DNA of 64,000 nt, taken from contig NC_071331.1 of NCBI RefSeq assembly GCF_010183535.1, positions 7,254,001 to 7,318,000 on the forward strand, in the 5' to 3' direction. This DNA is from Caenorhabditis remanei. Its lineage: Eukaryota > Nematoda > Chromadorea > Rhabditida > Rhabditidae. The position numbers were made by a program, and so were the translations under genes. A model generated the notes under the pieces. It was given only the letters and a program-made list of their open reading frames with translations, did not search any database and was not told the origin of the DNA. This document shows positions 34,461-44,750 of this stretch, in pieces (within the stretch, counting starts at the first letter, position 1; each line of letters starts with the position of its first letter).

Positions 34461-35672
34461 GGCTCTGTTTTGGAATCGGGTGCCGGCCATCAAAAATCGG
34501 GTGCCCAAAAAAAATCGGGTGCCGGTCAAAAAAATCGGGTGCCCAAAAAATCGGGTGCCCAAAAATCGGGTGCCCAAAACATCGGGTGCCTAAAAATCGG
34601 GTGCCCAAAAAATCGGGTGCCCAGAAATCGGGTGCCCGACTTTTTTATCAAAGATTTTCTATTTTTTCGTTTTTTTTTTGGTTTTTGTTCTCTGAGATGA
34701 AGTTATATTAACATACGTGTTTATTGAGAAAAATCAGAATAACAAGTCAACATCAAATAGATTTTTACTGTTCTTCTTCTTCTGTGGGCGGCTCGGAAAC
34801 GACGACGTCATTGACATGATGTCACCAGAGATAACAAGATATTCTGCGAGCAGATAAGGAATATGATGCTCAAACACCTTGGTGTAATAGTCATTAATTG
34901 TAATCTAAAATACAAAATTGGAACGGGAAAAGAAGCAGATGTTACCTCGTAGAAGTTCTCGCGAATGGTAATAGACATTTTGAAAGCAACATTCTTCTCC
35001 AGAAATAAGTATCTTCGTTCTTCATAGTCGAACCATTTTTTGCCGAAATCATCCACAGTACCCCTCAAATGGCTAATTCTTGATAAAGCTTCATCCAGCA
35101 CTCCAGAACGTTTCTAAATCCAAAAATTGGTTTATCTTCTAGCCGGAATAAACTCACGCTCGTCTCCCATTCTAAATTTCTTATCAGTTCGAAAAGCTCT
35201 CCTCTGGTTTGGGTTCCATCGTCAATCATGTTGAACAATTGCAACAGTGCTAACCGAATATGAAGATGGTTCCAGTGCTTTCGTAATTTCTTTTATACTC
35301 ACATCTTCTCCTCGTCAGTGATACCGAATTGTTTACTGAAAAAATCTACCTTGAAGCTTTCTGTCGGCTTCTGGGCATAACAAAGTCTTTCTCGAGAATG
35401 CAATCTTATCAACGCATTGATGAATAATTACAATGATAATTTCCAATATAAAAACATTAACGATGAAAAACATACAAAAAAACCAAAAAAAAAACAAAAA
35501 AATAGAAAATCTTTGATAAAAAAGTCGGGCACCCGATTTCTGGGCACCCGATTTTTTGGGCACCCGATTTTTAGGCACCCGATTTTTTGGGCACCCGATT
35601 TTTTTGACCGGCACCCGATTTTTTTTGGGCACCCGATTTTTGATGGCCGGCACCCGATTCCAAAACAGAGCC
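34461..35672. mobile_element. hAT-like element carrying host-type exons (1.2 kb)
   Basis: The perfect termini GGCTCTGTTTTGGAATCGGG and CCCGATTCCAAAACAGAGCC continue into subterminal arrays of AAAAATCGGGTGCCC (34477-34640, nine to ten units; inverted at 35524-35656, about eight units). The arms stay inverted over about 220 bp. The flanks are the identical 8-mer GAAAGATC (34453-34460, 35673-35680). The array unit at 40090-40120 shows the uninterrupted target. Multiple subterminal repeats plus an 8-bp duplication fit hAT. The ~800-bp interior is not transposase but spliced-looking exons on the minus strand. Confidence 0.88.
34734..35335 (-). pseudogene. captured gene fragment inside the hAT-like element
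   Basis: Minus-strand exon-like blocks 35335-35303, 35249-35158, 35113-34946 and 34904-34734 are separated by 53-, 44- and 41-bp introns with GT/AG ends. The last three join in frame: LLQLFNMIDDGTQTRGELFE, then KRSGVLDEALSRISHLRGTV, KKWFDYEERRYLFLEKNVAF, ITINDYYTKVFEHHIPYLLA, and a stop after VDLLF. Upstream an attractive frame (FKVDFFSKQFGITDEEKM) does not fit the splice phase of the next exon, pointing to a frameshift or a truncated 5' end. I do not recognise the family. Introns are retained, so capture was from DNA, not cDNA. Confidence 0.72.
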
Positions 35673-35685
35673 GAAAGATCTACAA

Positions 35686-35775
35686 CAGAGTTGCATGGAA
35701 TTTCGACTTCCGACTTCCGGGCATTTTTTCCATTCCGACTTCCGGATAAGAAATTTTCACTTCCATGCAACTCTG
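35686..35775. mobile_element. 90-bp MITE nested beside the hAT-like element
   Basis: The termini CAGAGTTGCATGGAA and TTCCATGCAACTCTG are perfect 15-bp inverted repeats. Flanks are the identical 8-mer ATCTACAA (35678-35685, 35776-35783). The left copy overlaps the target duplication of the neighbouring 1.2 kb element, so the 90-bp element inserted second. The inner part repeats CGACTTCCG. Confidence 0.9.
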
Positions 35776-35982
35776 ATCTACAACCTCGCATCAATTCATT
35801 TTCTCTAAATTTTTTCATTTTTGGAGTATTAACAACTTTCCGTCAAAAAATTATCTTTAGGAAACAGTTGATTTATTATTCACTAATCCATCCATTAACA
35901 TAAATTAAATCCTCTCTTTGTTCTTCGTCTTATGTTTTTAAGAAACGAGTAATACCGCCCAATCCAGCTTCCATCTCTTATA

Positions 35983-36080
35983 TTATAAATTCACGGTCTG
36001 CTATCGGAGGGTGTTGAAGGCGCTTCTAATTTGTTCGGTGCGTCTTTAACACCCTCCGGCAACAGACCATGAATTTATAA
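35983..36080. repeat. 98-bp hairpin, copy 1 of 3
   Basis: TTATAAATTCACGGTCTGC pairs with the far end, and GAGGGTGTTGAAGGCGC with GCGTCTTTAACACCCTC, around a TAATTTGTTCG loop. The same hairpin recurs at 36748 and 40331. Confidence 0.85.
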
Positions 36081-36747
36081 TATTTCAATTGTCTACGTAA
36101 TTAAGTGTTCTCTAAATTTCATTCCAACGAGAGATTTCATAGTTAAAGTAATTTCCATCGATTATAAAGAGAATTATTCAATTGGAATATCAATGCTCTT
36201 AATTAAGGCCCATTACTGCTCTTCGAATTTCCTGAAATCACTGAAATAGCAGATTAGACTTCACTCATGACAACTTTCAAACACTACTTCACCAAAGAGA
36301 AAAACTATGAGAGCTAAGGAATAAAACAAAAGTTTCTTTTTTCCAAATTGTTTTTCTACCAAAAATTACAATATTTCATACTTTCTCGAAACGGCATATT
36401 TTCAAATTCAAATTTTGAGAACGGTTTCAAAATAGTCATGAAAACAGTTGTATTTTTTTTTTAATGTTAATTCCTCTCTGTGCGTAATTCTATGAAACTC
36501 TTGGATCCCTGAGTGTACGAATCGAAACAACTTTCAACGTTTGCATCAATTCATTTTCTCTAATTTTTTTCATTTTTGGAGTATTAACAACTTTCCGTCA
36601 AAAAAGGCTCTATTATTATCTTTAGGAAACAGTTTATTTATTATTCACTAATCCATCCATTAACATAAATTAAATCCTCTCTTTGTTCCTTGTCTTCTGT
36701 TTTTAAGAAACGAGTAATACCGCCCAATCCAGCTTCCATCTCTTTTA

Positions 36748-36845
36748 TTATAAATTCACAGTCTGCTGCCGGAGGGTGTTAAAGGCGCATCTAATTTGTT
36801 CGATGCGTCTTTAACACCCTCCGGCAGCAGACTGTGAATTTATAA
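36748..36845. repeat. 98-bp hairpin, copy 2 of 3
   Basis: Best-paired copy: TTATAAATTCACAGTCTGCT faces AGCAGACTGTGAATTTATAA, and GCCGGAGGGTGTTAAAG faces CTTTAACACCCTCCGGC. Confidence 0.88.
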
Positions 36846-37297
36846 TCTTTCTAGTGTCTACGTCCGCCTCCAACACCTCCAAGCCCATTCGATTAGACTT
36901 CACTCATGACAACTTTCAAACACTACTTCACCAAAGAGAAAAACTATGAGAGCTAAGGAATAAAACAAAAGTTTCTTTTTTCCAAATTGTTTTTCTACCA
37001 AAAATTACAATATTTCATACTTTCTCGAAACGGCATATTTTCAAATTCAAATTTTGAGAACGGTTTCAAAATTGTCATGAAAACAGTTATCTTTTTTAAA
37101 TGTTAATTGTCCTCGGCATAACAGATACATTTAGAAAGTTCATACAATTTTTCAACCTCCAGAAGTCAAAGTCCTACACAATCTTCGAATTAATTTATTG
37201 TCTCCAACACACGCTATTCAGAGTATCAACAATCATCCGTCAAAAAGGATGCTGTTATTCTATTTAGGAAACAGTTGTCAAAAATAAACCGTTGTCA

Positions 37298-37483
37298 TTA
37301 ATTCATATTTACTTTGAGGAGACCAGTCCACCGTTCCATATCTTTTGTCGCTATGTCTAGGCAATTAACTGTGCTTTCAATTTCTTCCCAGTCAGAGCTG
37401 TAATTTGGACCAACGTTAAGAAAAGGAAATGACCCAGAGTACAGTTCGTGAACTGAACTCGAGTCAATATTTTCGAAATTCAT
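37298..37483 (-). other. 61-codon open frame within one array unit
   Basis: The frame starts MNFENIDSSSVHELYSG and includes NYSSDWEEIESTVNCLDIAT, then KDMERWTGLL. Homologous positions in other units give similar but broken peptides (for instance KDMEGGLDFSKTEDEKQRE near 41.1 kb), so units may descend from a coding sequence on this strand. There is no recognisable family and it is too short to call a gene. Confidence 0.3.
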
Positions 37484-39187
37484 GAAATCACTGAAACAGC
37501 AGATTAGACTTCACTTATGAAACTTTCAAACACTACTTCACCAAAGAGAAAAATTATGAGAGCTAAGGAATAATAATTTTCTTTTGTCCAATAGTTTTTC
37601 TGCCAAAAATCACAATATTTCATATTTTCTCGAAACGGCAAATTTTCAAATTCAAATTTTGAGAACGGTTTCAAAATTGTCATGAAAACAGTTATCTTTT
37701 TTAAATGTTAATTCTTCTCTGTGCGCGTAATTAAACCAAATCCGTTAGTGTTAGTAATTCTATTAAACTCTTGGATCCCTGTGTGTGGGAATCGAAACAA
37801 CTTTCAATGTTTGCATCATTTCATTTTCTCTAATTTTTTCATTTTTGGAGTATTAACAACTTTCCATCAAAAAGTTTTTCTTATTCTATTAAGAATAGGA
37901 ATACCGTTTCCACTAATCAATATTATGCTCGCAAGGTTAATATCGACGATAATTTTCCAAACTACTTCGCAACTGTAAACTTGTCAGATCACTGTAGTTC
38001 ATCGTTTTCTGTTTTTGAAAAACTAGTAAAAGCGCTACTGTGATAAAATACAATTTCAGTTGGGCTGCTAAAACAACGTTTTTTGGCGAGAATCGCCTGT
38101 TTTATTTCCGACGATTTTTATTTCGTAAATATTGAGAAGAGTTTCAAGATATTCACTAAAACAGTTATTTTCTCATTAATAACTGTCATTAGCATAAAAG
38201 CACTTTATAGAGTTCGTACGCTCAAAAAGTTTTAAATCTCCCGAAGTCAAAGTCGATATCGATCTACAACCATGAATTCATTTTGTATACTCAGTTTTAA
38301 CGATTTTCCGTCAAAAACGATGCTATTACTATATCAAAGCAATTAACTATTCTCTAAATTTCTTCCAAGCGAGAACTTTCATAATTATAAGTCATTTGCA
38401 TCATCAAAAACTAACTAAAAAACGTGGTTGTCGTTAGAACAGTCCCTCTACCAAAAATCTCAATATTTTATACTTTATCGAAACAGAAAGAATTCAACCT
38501 CAAAATTAGGAGAACGGTTTCAAGATATTCATGAAAACAATTTTCTTTTCAAATTGTTAATCGTCCACGGCAACGATATTTTAAATCTCCAGAAGTAGAA
38601 GTCAATCACGACACCTTCACAGGAATTCGTCTTCTCTAACTCCGAATTATTTTCCCGTCCCAACAACTTCTTGTCTAAAACAGTTGATAGAAATATACCG
38701 TTCTCACGAATCTATATTTTGGTTGCCAAGTTTTTGAATATCTATTAAAATGCTGGAATGATCTCTTCATTTTTTGTTTTATGTCTTCAAAAAGACCAGT
38801 TCATCTCGTTTATTGCGATTGTCTTTGCAATTAACTATGCTCTCAATTTCTTCCCGACCAGAGATATCATATTTAAAAGTTATTTTTAGCAATGTTTAGA
38901 AAGAACAATGGCTTACAAAGTCCAATCAAGGCCCGTTATTGCTCTTCGAATTGCTCTTTCGAATTCATGAAATCTCTGAAACAGCAAACGAAACTTTGCT
39001 CATAACAACTTTCAAGCACTTTTTCATGGAAGAAAAAAAACGTTGAGAGCATACAAAGTAGTTCTTCTACCAAACTGATCAGTTTTTCCATCAAAAATCA
39101 TAATATTTCCTACTTTTTCAAAACAGCAAATTTTCGAATTATTAACCATTAACATAAATTGAACTCTCTATTTGTTTTTCGTCTTCT

Positions 39188-39240
39188 GTTTTATGACTAT
39201 GCGAGACGCGCGGGACGTCCCAACTCGTCACATTTCGAGC
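39188..39240. repeat. fragment of the GACGCGGGACGTCCC MITE
   Basis: GACGCGCGGGACGTCCCAAC and CATTTCGAGCGC match the right end of the element at 60320-60534. The left end is missing. Confidence 0.7.
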
Positions 39241-39439
39241 GCTAGTTAAAAATAATTTGCATCCATGTTTAGAAACGGAAATGGATTAAAAACTGTAATC
39301 AAGGACTGTAAAAAGAACTGCGATCAAGCGAGTACTCCTAATTGAGTTTCATCCAACCACTGAAACAGCAAATGAGACTTCGCTCATAACAACTTTGAAA
39401 CACTACTTCATCAAAGAGAAAAATGTTGAGAGCTAAGTA

Positions 39440-39680
39440 GAGTAACGTGTCGATTGCTATGATCATCGATAGTGTCGACGATAATCGGGAAAAGCAAATC
39501 TATTCGATCGAAATTTAGTTGAGTCGATGACCAGAAAATGAATCGCGACTCAACGATAATCAAAAAATCATGATTATCTCTCAAAGTTATCGATGACTTT
39601 CGACGATCATGATTACTTATGATTCTCGATAGTCGGTCGACGATTATCGACGATTAATCGTCGATAATCGTCGATAATGA
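39440..39680. repeat. TCGATAAT/ATTATCGA-rich palindromic cluster
   Basis: Dense TCGA, ATCGAT and TATCGACGA words, including the perfect palindrome ATTATCGACGATTAATCGTCGATAAT spread over 39638-39663 and TCGATAATCGTCGATAATG just after. It interrupts an array unit. It may be a decayed foldback. Confidence 0.6.
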
Positions 39681-39897
39681 GCAAAAATTAAAAGGCTCCG
39701 GAAATGGCTGACAACTTTGAAACAATACTTCATCAAAGAGAAAAATTATGAGTTGATCCAATAAGAATGGAATCAGTTTCGTCAGAAAAAACCTCAATGT
39801 GTGACACCCTTTCAAAACAGCAAGTTTTAATTTTCTAAATATTGAGAACGGTTTCAAGATATTCATGAAAGCAGTTGTTTTCTCTTTAGCAAGGCAA

Positions 39898-40016
39898 AAT
39901 TTTTGTACATCGACTAATCCTTTGGCCCTCTACAAGGCCGCCTGAAGAAGCGAGAATTTTCCATGGCTGGGAACTGAGATACAGAATCGGTCCACGGCCT
40001 TTTTGACAGCCTTGCT
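39898..40016. mobile_element. 119-bp MITE in the array
   Basis: The termini AGCAAGGC and GCCTTGCT are inverted repeats; the equivalent unit at 34370-34385 lacks the insert (TCTCTTTGGTCATTCTTCTC). A CTTT duplication may flank it. Confidence 0.7.
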
Positions 40017-40330
40017 CTTTAATCTTCTCACAACTATACATAGTTGTTAGCACAAAGAGTACATTGTAGTACGCTCGTAAAATTTTTTAATCTCCGGAAG
40101 TGGAAAAATCTACAACCTCGCAACAATTCGTTTTCTTTAATTTCATAATTTTATTCGCCGTGTCAACAAATTTCCGCCAAAAAAGGTTCTATTATTATCT
40201 TTAGGAAACAGTTGATTTATTATTCACTAATCTATCCATTAACATAAATTGAATCCTCTCTTTATTCTTCGTATTATGTTTTTAAGAAACGAGTAATACC
40301 GCCCAGTCCAACTTCCATCTCTTATACATA

Positions 40331-40427
40331 TTATAAATTCAGGGTCTGCTACCGGAGGGTGGTAAGGCGCATCTAATTTGTTCGATGCGTCTTTAACACC
40401 CTCCGGCAGCGGACTGTGAATTTATAA
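40331..40427. repeat. 98-bp hairpin, copy 3 of 3
   Basis: Same stem-loop as copies 1 and 2 (GGAGGGTG...CACCCTCCGGC) at the same place in its array unit. Confidence 0.85.
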
Positions 40428-42847
40428 TATTTCAATTGTCTACGTAATTAACTATGTATGCTCTAAATTTCATTCCAACGAGAGATTTCATAGTTAAAAG
40501 TAATTTCCATCGATTATAAAGAGAAGTATTCTATTGGCTAATCAAGACTCCCAATTAAGGCCCATTACTGCTCTTCGAATTCTATCAAATCACTGAAACA
40601 GCAAATGAAATTTTGCTTATGACAACTTTGAAACAAAATTACAGCAAAGATAAAAAGATTGTGAACATAGGAAAAATTCTCCTAGATCCATCAGTTTATC
40701 TACCAAAAATCAAAATATTCCATACTTTCTCGAAACAGAAATGTTTATTTTCTAAATATTAAGAACGATTTCAAGATATTCACTAAAAAAGTTGTTTTAT
40801 CCTTAGCATAAAAGCACATTATAAAGTTAGTACGCGCATAAAATTTTTGAATTTCCTTTAGTCGAAATCGATCTCGCATTGATTCGTTCTTTCCAACTTA
40901 ATTTCGTCTGAACAATTTTTCGTTAAAAAAGGATGTTTTTATTCTATTTAGGAAACAGCTCATTAAAGTATACCGTTTCCACTAATCCATGTTTTGGTTT
41001 CCCAGTTTTTTATTATCCATTAACATAGGTCGACTGAATTCTCTCTTTGTTTTTCGTCTTCTGTTTTTGAGAAGTCTAGTCCACCTTCCATATCTTTTAT
41101 TGCAATTATGCTCGCAATTAACTGCGCTCTAAATTTTTTTCCCAGCGAAAGCTTTATAAGTAATTTGCAGCAGTATTTAGAAAGGGACATGGGTTAGTGA
41201 ACACCAATCACGCTGCTCTTCGAATTCTATCGAGTCACTGAAACAGTAAATGAGACTTTACTCATGACAACATTCAAACACTTCTTCATCAAAGAGAAAG
41301 ATATTTAGAGCTAATAGTAAGGAATAAAACAAATATTTCTTTGGTTCAATAGTTTTTCTACCAAAAATCAAAATTTGATACTTTCTCGAAACAGCAAGTT
41401 TTAATCAGTTTTTTTACCAAAAATCAAAATTTGATACTTTCTCGAAACAGCAAGTTTTAATTTTCTAAATATTGAGGACGGTTTCAAGATGTTCATGAAA
41501 GAAGTTCTCCTTGTTAATTGTTAATCGTCCTTTTTTGAGACATTTTAATTACGCTCATGCAATTTTTATACCTCCAGAAGTCAAAGTCCTTTACAGCCTT
41601 TGCATCAACTCATTTTCTTCAACACACACGTTTTTTACTTTCTCAGCATTTTTCGTCAATAACGGTTGGTATTAATCTGTTTAGGAAACAGCTCATTAAA
41701 GTATACCGTTTCCACTTATCCATATTTAGGTTGCCGAGTTTTTGATAAATGATTAATATAAACTAAATCATCTATTTGTTCTTCGTATTCTGATTTTAAG
41801 AAACGGGTAATACTGCCCAGTCAACTTTCCATCTCTTATGTTGCAATTGCCTTCGAAATTAATTGTGTTCTTAATTCCTTCCCAACCATCAAATGTTCGG
41901 AAAGAACGATGGCTAAAGATGACCAATCAAGTCCCATTACTGCTCTTCGAATTCTATCAAATCACTGAAACAGTAAATGAGACTTCACTCATGACAACAT
42001 TCGAACACTTCTTCATCAAAGATAAAAAAATTCAGGAGGATCGAACCAAAAATCACATTATTTCATACTTTCTCAAAACAGCAAGTTTTTATTTTCTAAA
42101 TACTGAGGAACGGTTTCAAGATACTCATGAAAACAGTTCTCTTTTTTAATTACTAATGTTTCTTTGCCTGAATGTGTATGACATCTTTTTTAGTATTCGT
42201 AATTCCATGAAATTCTCAGATTACTGGAACTCATAAATTATAAGTCTCACGTCGGAACATCCTTCAACTTATGCTTCGATTCATTCATTTTTCGAGTCTT
42301 TAGAATTTTGCTCAAAAATTTAATCGTTTCATTATTGGATTGATCCATAATAAATACCGTTTTCACTAACCCGTATTTTGGTTGCCGAGTTATCATTAGC
42401 GATCGGTTAAGCCCTCGAATTTGGTCCCTTATGTTCATTTTTCCCAGCGAGAAATTCATAATTACAATTTATCAGTAGTCAACGAATAAATCAGAAAAAG
42501 AGATCTACATATTGTATGGAGCATTTGAAACTGAAAAAAAAATTGTTAATAAAACGAAAGTACGTAGAAAAAATGCTACCACATAGTTGTCTATAATACA
42601 TGCACGTTCTATAACCGAACAATTTTTTGAATTGAATAAAAGAATCTTCTCCGGGAAAAATTTCTAGACCCACTTTTTTTTTCAAAAAAAAACTTTTTGA
42701 TCTACCAGCGCGGAAGGCGGAATTGTCATCATGAGCATTGAGACAAAGTGAATAAACAACAACCAGACTTCATTTTTCTTCATTTTTTCTTGTTTTCATT
42801 GGTTTTTTCAGTTTTTTTCTTGGATTTTTAGCTGATTTTCACCAATT

Positions 42848-42860
42848 CTCCCAATTCCAG
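42848..42860 (+). promoter_or_regulatory. candidate spliced-leader acceptor of the DOMON gene
   Basis: TCTCCCAATTCCAG ends three bases before the ATG, with a long pyrimidine-rich stretch upstream and no exon in view, fitting an SL1 trans-splice site. Confidence 0.6.
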
Positions 42861-42863
42861 GTA

Positions 42864-44732
42864 ATGATCCCTAAAAGTCTTCTCGCCGTGCTTCTCGTCA
42901 CACTCGTCTCGTGCAACAACACGACAATCGACTGCTCCGTCGAAGAACACTCGTGCTTCGGAACGCCAGCCAACTGTCAACCGGACACCGATTGCAATGT
43001 GCTGTTTCACTTCGATCCACAAGGAAATTTGGACGTCAAAATGAGGGATGTCGTCGATTACAATAGATACATCGCAGTGGCTGTCAGTGTTCGAGCGGAT
43101 CTCGCGACGGAGTACGTCATCTGCATTCCACATCAACAGAGACGGATGAGAGGTGTCGCGAAGCAAGGAGAGCCGATTCAGATTGTTGAGCAGGTGAGTG
43201 GAGGGTCAGAGCTATCCTTGTCACCGTCCTGTATTCCCCCCCCCCCAAAAAATGGACGTGTAGCCGAGTGGTCTAAGGCGCTGCCCAGTAGGTTCGACCC
43301 CCGCGCCGTTTTTCTTTATTTTTTCTTAGAATAACGATTCGATTTTTCCTTTTCAGCATATGGCCCGCTATGTCCGAGACATGTCCGACGACGAATTCGT
43401 GTGCACATTCCTCAAGAGTGAGCTCCCAAACGACTTCTCCAATCAAGACGTCTTCTACTTCGCCGATGGAATCTACTCTGAGAATATGATTGTCCCAAGT
43501 GTAGAACAACTTCATCTACTCACCCCCACATACTTCTACTCCTATCCAGTCGCCGCTAGATCTTTTGAACGATCGGATTCTGTGTTATCAGTAGATGAAA
43601 GCAAACGGACGTCGGATTTGTTGGGAAGAATGAGAAGAATATCTGGAGGTGACGATGATGAGGAGTTGGGAGCACTTCTTGGAAAGAAGCATCGGAAGTC
43701 GGAGGAATCGGAAGATGAAGGAGAGGAAGAGAACTTGGATGATATGTTGGATTCTGGAAAGAAGTACAGTACTCGACGTCGGCAGGAGCAGAAGCGTCGC
43801 CGTGAAGAAGAGGAGGCGGAGAATGATGAGGAGCGACCACGTCGGAAACACAAATCGAGAACCCGTGGATCTCGTAATGAGGAAGATGAAGAGGCGGAGC
43901 AAGAAGAGAATCCAGTGAGTTCGAATATCTATAGTCAGAAATTCCCAATGATATGTATTTCAGAAAAAGAAGAGCAGACGCCCAACATCTCGTCGTGAAC
44001 ATTCCGATGAAGAAGACGAGGACGTCTTCGATGATGATAAGGATGTCAAACCGAAGAAAAAGAACAACAAGAAGGAAAAAGGACCGGATGAGGAGGAGTG
44101 AGTTGGCAAGGGTCCCGGTTTAGAACTTTCTGTTTTAGAAATGTGTAAAATAGAAAAATTTGATTCCACTGATGTTTGATTTGGTCGGTTCGCAATAAGA
44201 GCTGTCTAAAAGGTCTATTGCTGATACCGTAGTCCGAAAATTTCTCGGAACGCCGGAACCCGTTGAGATTCAAGCATTCTGGTTGGTCTTTATGCCCCCG
44301 TTTCTGTAGAAACAAGTTGTTGGGGTGTTAGGCCACCAGGTCTATAAGAGTATATCCCAGTTTTCAGATTTGAAAAATTATAGCAAAGTTACGAAGGTTT
44401 AAAGTGGATGGCCTAGAAACCCAAACTAGGCCACCAACTTCAAACGCTTGTAACTTTGTTCAAAATCAGTATTTTTGAAATCTGAAAAATGCCTCCTATT
44501 GGTGGAAACTTTGCTCATTTTTTCAATGTATTTAAGCTAACATGGCTTAAAAATACAAATTTTGAAAAAAAGGCTAGAACAAGCTGACTGACCCCGACTC
44601 GCAGTCAACAATCAACATTCTCCAATTTCCAGATATCACGACGATGACTTCGAAGATAGCTCCAACGGATTCCACCTCTTCAATCTCCTCGCTCTCATCG
44701 CTGCTCTTGTCTTTTTCATAATTGATAATTAG
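42864..44732 (+). CDS. DOMON-domain protein with charged tail and C-terminal membrane anchor, four exons
   Basis: Exons 42864-43193, 43357-43914, 43964-44097 and 44633-44732 join in frame to 373 residues. Residues 1-17 (MIPKSLLAVLLVTLVSC) are a signal peptide. Residues ~20-190 fit a DOMON-like beta domain (CNVLFHFDPQGNLDVKM, YIAVAVSVRADLATEYVICI, FYFADGIYSENMIV). Residues ~205-340 are highly charged, alternating acidic and basic runs (EESEDEGEEENLDDM, RRRQEQKRRREEEEAE). A hydrophobic segment (FHLFNLLALIAALVFFII) closes the protein, giving a GPI-like or single-pass anchor. DOMON domains bind haem or sugars; the ligand here is unknown. Intron 1 contains a tRNA-like relic and intron 3 a foldback. 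The last exon has a duplicated relic at 51526. Confidence 0.88.
43254..43308 (+). pseudogene. tRNA-Leu-like pseudogene in DOMON intron 1
   Basis: GTAGCCGAGTGGTCTAAGGC is an excellent type-II tRNA D-arm/A box, as in tRNA-Leu, and AGGTTCGACCCC a good B box followed by TTTTTC. Only about ten bases separate CGCTG from the T-arm, so the anticodon arm and variable arm are deleted. It could not work as a tRNA. Confidence 0.75.
44331..44505. repeat. foldback/MITE in DOMON intron 3
   Basis: GGCCACCAGG...TTTTCAGATTTGAAAAA on the left faces GAAATCTGAAAAATGCC...GGTGG on the right. The centre has GGCCTAG-aaacccaaa-CTAGGCC. GCAAAGTTACGAAGG pairs with GCTTGTAACTTTG. Confidence 0.7.
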
Positions 44733-44750
44733 TCACCCTTCCCCTTCTCA

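Larger units (their letters stand above)
34141..42480. repeat. array of degenerate ~0.6-0.8 kb repeat units
   Basis: About nine diverged units, recognised by CTGAAACAGCAAATGAGACT-like starts (34160, 36245, 36891, 37490, 38975, 39361, 40590, 41237, 41960). Each is followed by a CTCATGACAACTTTCAAACA block, TTTCTACCAAAAATCACAAT, CTTTCTCGAAACAGCAA, AACGGTTTCAAGATATTCAT, TCTCCAGAAGTCAAAGTC, TAGGAAACAGTTCATTAAAG and GAAACGAGTAATACCGCCCA. Some neighbours (36255-36470 and 36895-37110) are nearly identical, so unequal exchange is recent. Several younger elements are inserted. No intact gene is visible, although one minus-strand frame stays open in one unit. Confidence 0.8.

Noticed and set aside
34394..35903. 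Open frames of 100-160 codons with IGCPKIGCPKNRVP- or GTRFLGTRFF-type repeats
   Set aside because: These are translations of the 15-bp AAAAATCGGGTGCCC subterminal transposon repeat in both directions, which happens to lack stops.
34141..42480. CRISPR-like array reading of the regularly repeated blocks
   Set aside because: Units are hundreds of bases long, diverged and lack uniform short repeats and spacers; the genome is eukaryotic.
43542..44002. Several long minus-strand frames opposite the DOMON gene
   Set aside because: They mirror the purine-rich charged region of exon 2; serine/leucine-rich antisense of GAA/GAG codons, no splice or start support.
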